Shown in pieces: positions 61,343-64,000 of a stretch of DNA of 64,000 nucleotides. The position numbers were made by a program, and so were the translations under genes. How positions within the stretch are numbered: the first letter of the stretch is position 1; every line of letters begins with the position of its first letter. Source of the DNA: an uncultured Pseudobutyrivibrio sp. (lineage in GTDB: Bacteria > Bacillota > Clostridia > Lachnospirales > Lachnospiraceae); the NCBI GenBank assembly GCA_900546435.1, contig URCQ01000012.1, positions 1 to 64,000 of the forward strand, read 5' to 3'. The notes below the pieces were generated by a model. It was not told the DNA's origin, ran no database searches, and saw nothing but the letters and a program-made list of their open reading frames with translations.

Positions 61343-63373
61343 TTGGCAGAAAATTTACAGCATGAGGATTTTGGGGAAAAGATCGGAGGTGCGAAAAAAG
61401 ACCTCTGGAAAGACCGCGGCCTGTATGTAGACGACCTGGGCGCCATGAATGAGCGGGAGGCGGAGAAATTCGTCAAGAAGGATAATGTCTGGAAGAAACC
61501 GGACTATCAGGCCATGCTTGACGATGGCGTTCCCCTCGGCGTTGTCTATTTCATCAAAAAGGCACGGGACAGCCTGGGGGCTTCTCCCCAATACCGGTAC
61601 AGTGACAAAACCCCGGAGCTCAGGCGTGCCAGGCAGGAGGAATATATTGAGACCGTCCGGCAGCTACAGGCCGTGATCGAGGATGTGCGCACACTGGATG
61701 ACGCTATGCAAGCCTATGACCGCTTTCTGATACAAAATGGATATGTGGAGCAGGTGCAGGGCTGGGCCAGCGGAACCCATTACCGCGCTACGAAGAAATC
61801 CCTGGATAACCCGGTCATTACCAATAAGCTGGTGCAGGCCTTACATATCCGCTCCGCTTCTCACTTTGACCGGGATTTCACGCAAAAGGCGCAGCAGGAA
61901 CAGTTTGGCGTTTCCAAAGACCAGAAGATGCCAAAGGGCTATGCGATCCACTTCAATGACGGGAAAAACACCTATTCCAGAAATAACGACTGGAAACCCG
62001 GCACCTATTATGTGACGAAAGGCTATTCCATTTTGCAGACAAATTTGGAATCCCGTGAGGCAGCCCTGAAATGGGTACAGGATTTTGCCCGGCAGCGGAG
62101 CAAAGGCGGAAAGGTCCGGTTTACCCCTCCGCAGCTTGCGCATGTGAGACGGACCGGGCCGGACTACCGGAGCGGTCAGGAGATCACCGGACAGCATTAT
62201 CTTGACACTTTCGGCTTCCGGGGCGGCGAATTTGGAAACTGGATGAACCAGAATGACCGGCAGGCGTCCCTGAACATGGGATTTGAAGCACTGAAAGACC
62301 TGGCGGCTGCCTTACAGATCAGCGATCAGGATATTGCCTTTGGCGGCACGCTTGCTATCGCTTTCGGTGCCAGGGGCAGCGGCAACGCCGCGGCCCATTA
62401 TGAACCGCTCCGCAAGGTCATCAACCTTACGAAGATGCACGGGGCCGGTTCCCTGGCGCATGAATGGTGGCACGGCTTTGACGACTATTTGGGGGCAAAG
62501 ATGGGCGCGAAAGGGATGCTCTCAGAACAGCCCCGCCTTTACCCATTGTTCCAAAAGCTCATTGATACCATGAAGTACAAACCGGAGACGCCGGAGCAGG
62601 CGGCCAAACGCACCGAGGCACAGAACAGCCGGACAAAGAAAAACGCGGCAAGCTGGCTGGATTCGGCGGTGCTTGGCTCCTTGAAGCGGTACGGCAATGA
62701 AAGTACGCTGGAACAGTATGTGGCATTAAAAGACGCTTTCCTTTCCGGGGAGGTCGGTTCTGTGGATCAGATCAGCGCCTTAAAGAAATCCGTCAGCGGC
62801 CATGTGATTCCCAAAAGTGATCGTGAACGTTTGGAAATGTTCGAGCGGATGCTTCACAGGATGCAGGAACAGGAAACCCCGCAGATCGGGCGGACAGAGA
62901 CCGACTACTACCGCAATTCCGTAAAAATGGGAAAAGAATGCGAGAAAGACGGCGGCTATTGGGACAGCAACACGGAAATGACGGCCAGGGCTTTTGCCTG
63001 TTATATCAAGGATAAGCTGCCCTATGCTTCTGATTATCTGGCCGGCCATGCGGATTGCGCGGTAGCCCTTGTCATGGATAAATCCGGGGAAACAGAGGTT
63101 TTGAAAGCCTATCCCCAGGGTGAGGAACGCAGGGCGATCAACGCGGTGTTTGACGAGATCGTGGCAGATTTGAAATTGCAGCACACCCTTACCCATGCGG
63201 AAACAACGCTGCCCCTTGCGGTGCAGGCTGTACCGTTGGCTGAAAATGAGCAGATTACCATATTTACGATGGAACGCCCTTCGGTGATCGGGCAACTTGC
63301 GGCGGCAAGATCGGCAGAAAAAAGTACCCCGGCGCAGGCGGCTCCTAAAAAGTCCCACGCGCCGGAGATTTAA
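61343..63373 (+). CDS. Large polyvalent protein with LPD1-like metallopeptidase motif
   Basis: 676 residues, start TTG 61343 with GGAGG 9 bases upstream. The middle (about 275-395: QEITGQHYLDTFGFRGGEFGNWMNQNDRQ to SLAHEWWHGFDDYLG) matches the LPD1-type domain of large polyvalent proteins. It includes a zinc-protease HExxH motif, H373-E-W-W-H377. The N-terminal 130 residues are a helical region typical of conjugative-element anti-restriction or effector proteins. No signal peptide. It may act on host proteins after entry; target unknown. Confidence 0.75.
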   Translation: MAENLQHEDFGEKIGGAKKDLWKDRGLYVDDLGAMNEREAEKFVKKDNVWKKPDYQAMLDDGVPLGVVYFIKKARDSLGASPQYRYSDKTPELRRARQEEYIETVRQLQAVIEDVRTLDDAMQAYDRFLIQNGYVEQVQGWASGTHYRATKKSLDNPVITNKLVQALHIRSASHFDRDFTQKAQQEQFGVSKDQKMPKGYAIHFNDGKNTYSRNNDWKPGTYYVTKGYSILQTNLESREAALKWVQDFARQRSKGGKVRFTPPQLAHVRRTGPDYRSGQEITGQHYLDTFGFRGGEFGNWMNQNDRQASLNMGFEALKDLAAALQISDQDIAFGGTLAIAFGARGSGNAAAHYEPLRKVINLTKMHGAGSLAHEWWHGFDDYLGAKMGAKGMLSEQPRLYPLFQKLIDTMKYKPETPEQAAKRTEAQNSRTKKNAASWLDSAVLGSLKRYGNESTLEQYVALKDAFLSGEVGSVDQISALKKSVSGHVIPKSDRERLEMFERMLHRMQEQETPQIGRTETDYYRNSVKMGKECEKDGGYWDSNTEMTARAFACYIKDKLPYASDYLAGHADCAVALVMDKSGETEVLKAYPQGEERRAINAVFDEIVADLKLQHTLTHAETTLPLAVQAVPLAENEQITIFTMERPSVIGQLAAARSAEKSTPAQAAPKKSHAPEI

Positions 63374-63385
63374 GGAGGTGAAACA

Positions 63386-64000
63386 TTGGAAGAAAACAAG
63401 GATTATCAGGTTTACCGGTTTGACTATCTAACGGAAGGCAGCCAGCTCAAATTGGAGCACAACGTATATTGTGAGGATGTGGATATATCTTCCCTGATTA
63501 CGCAGGGTGCGGATGCACTGGAGGCATTGCGTCAGGACAGCATAGACGGCGAGCAGAAAGCCCTTGCAATCGTGCAGGCGGCGGCAAAACAATGGGAACA
63601 GCAGGCGGCAGTCACACAGAAATTGAACCGCTCGCTGGAATACCTGCGGACCCCGGAGGTTGCACATACGGGAAATGAATGGCGCAAAACCGGCAACTGG
63701 CGGGACGCCGAGGAAATCAGCAACCGTGTCTATAAGATGACATGCAGCGTTTGGGAAGATACCAAATATGACCGGGAAACGAAGCAAAGCGTCCCGGTTG
63801 CCTGGTATGTGACATGGGATGTGTATGTGAATTCCCCGAAGGAGGGATATGGGGAAAAGATCGCCGGGCAGAACCAGAAACGCTATACCGACAAAGCCGC
63901 CGCTATGAAATACCTGGATGGGCGCAAGAAAGCCTACTCCCACCTGTTTACAGAAATCTCTCCGCAGATTCCAAAAGAATATGAGCACCACTTTACCGTT
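63386..64000 (+). CDS. Hypothetical protein, 3' end outside the window (partial)
   Basis: 205 codons open to the window edge from TTG 63386, behind a perfect AAGGAGGTG that overlaps the stop of the LPD1 gene. It reads MEENKDYQVYRFDYLTEGSQ at the start and later has NRVYKMTCSVWEDTKYD and WYVTWDVYVNSPKEGYGEK. Mixed helix/strand, no membrane segment. Co-transcribed with the LPD1 gene. Unrecognised. Confidence 0.65.
   Translation, partial: MEENKDYQVYRFDYLTEGSQLKLEHNVYCEDVDISSLITQGADALEALRQDSIDGEQKALAIVQAAAKQWEQQAAVTQKLNRSLEYLRTPEVAHTGNEWRKTGNWRDAEEISNRVYKMTCSVWEDTKYDRETKQSVPVAWYVTWDVYVNSPKEGYGEKIAGQNQKRYTDKAAAMKYLDGRKKAYSHLFTEISPQIPKEYEHHFTV

Noticed and set aside
62780..63991. Two long minus-strand open frames (192 and 187 codons)
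   Set aside because: They oppose the LPD1 gene and the partial gene after it, both of which have strong ribosome sites and coherent composition.

Overview
The window reads as a chromosomal segment of a low-G+C, spore-forming Clostridia, most likely Lachnospiraceae. The evidence is the sporulation genes gpr and spoIIP, the gene order lepA-hemW-hrcA-grpE-dnaK-dnaJ with a CIRCE operator, the ireB-ruvX-DUF1292-rnj-trmR-trhP order, frequent TTG/GTG starts behind strong AGGAGG sites, and a large sugar-hydrolase locus. No rRNA, tRNA or CRISPR array was seen. The species cannot be named from the sequence alone.

Layout. 1-950: a 51-bp tandem repeat that stays open as a 17-residue protein repeat, then a PD-(D/E)XK-like hypothetical gene. 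1038-5259: holA, rpsT (opposite strand), gpr and spoIIP, with a 577-bp near-perfect palindrome between gpr and spoIIP. 5403-13491: lepA-hemW, then the class I heat-shock operon hrcA-grpE-dnaK-dnaJ behind a promoter plus CIRCE. 13565-27271: a glycoside-use locus holding an AraC regulator, GH43, a GPH sugar symporter, GH3, GH78-like and GH1 enzymes. Three copies of a candidate AraC operator occur in it, and a two-gene HipT-like kinase / HipS-like regulator module sits in its middle. 27482-44208: a chemoreceptor and housekeeping genes for translation and tRNA or rRNA modification (prmA, rsmE, cysteine desulfurase, thiI, mtaB, ruvX, RNase J, trmR, trhP, tgt), aroC, yajC and an HPr-like protein lacking the phosphorylatable histidine.

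44316-64000 is accessory DNA. A 5'-truncated Rpn-type nuclease marks the edge. Element 1 (about 44.7-58.26 kb) has ParM and a ParR-like protein, DUF5688, RadC and TOPRIM proteins, an iteron/hairpin region that looks like oriT, MobC, a relaxase, a PcfB-like protein and a VirD4 coupling protein. No VirB4 or other mating-channel gene is seen, so within this window it looks mobilizable or decayed. Its right side carries the C-terminus of a tyrosine recombinase cut off at 58260. There a second, visibly G+C-richer conjugative element of Tn1549-like gene content begins: a leader peptide plus attenuator, a DUF6017 protein, TOPRIM, an HTH protein, and an LPD1 protein with an HEWWH motif. It runs off the window.

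The most promising candidates for something undescribed are the HipT/HipS-like pair at 17.4-19.05 kb with its duplicated operator, the 577-bp palindrome and its small hairpin relatives, and the three abutting hairpins next to the GTGG repeats at 49.58-49.90 kb.
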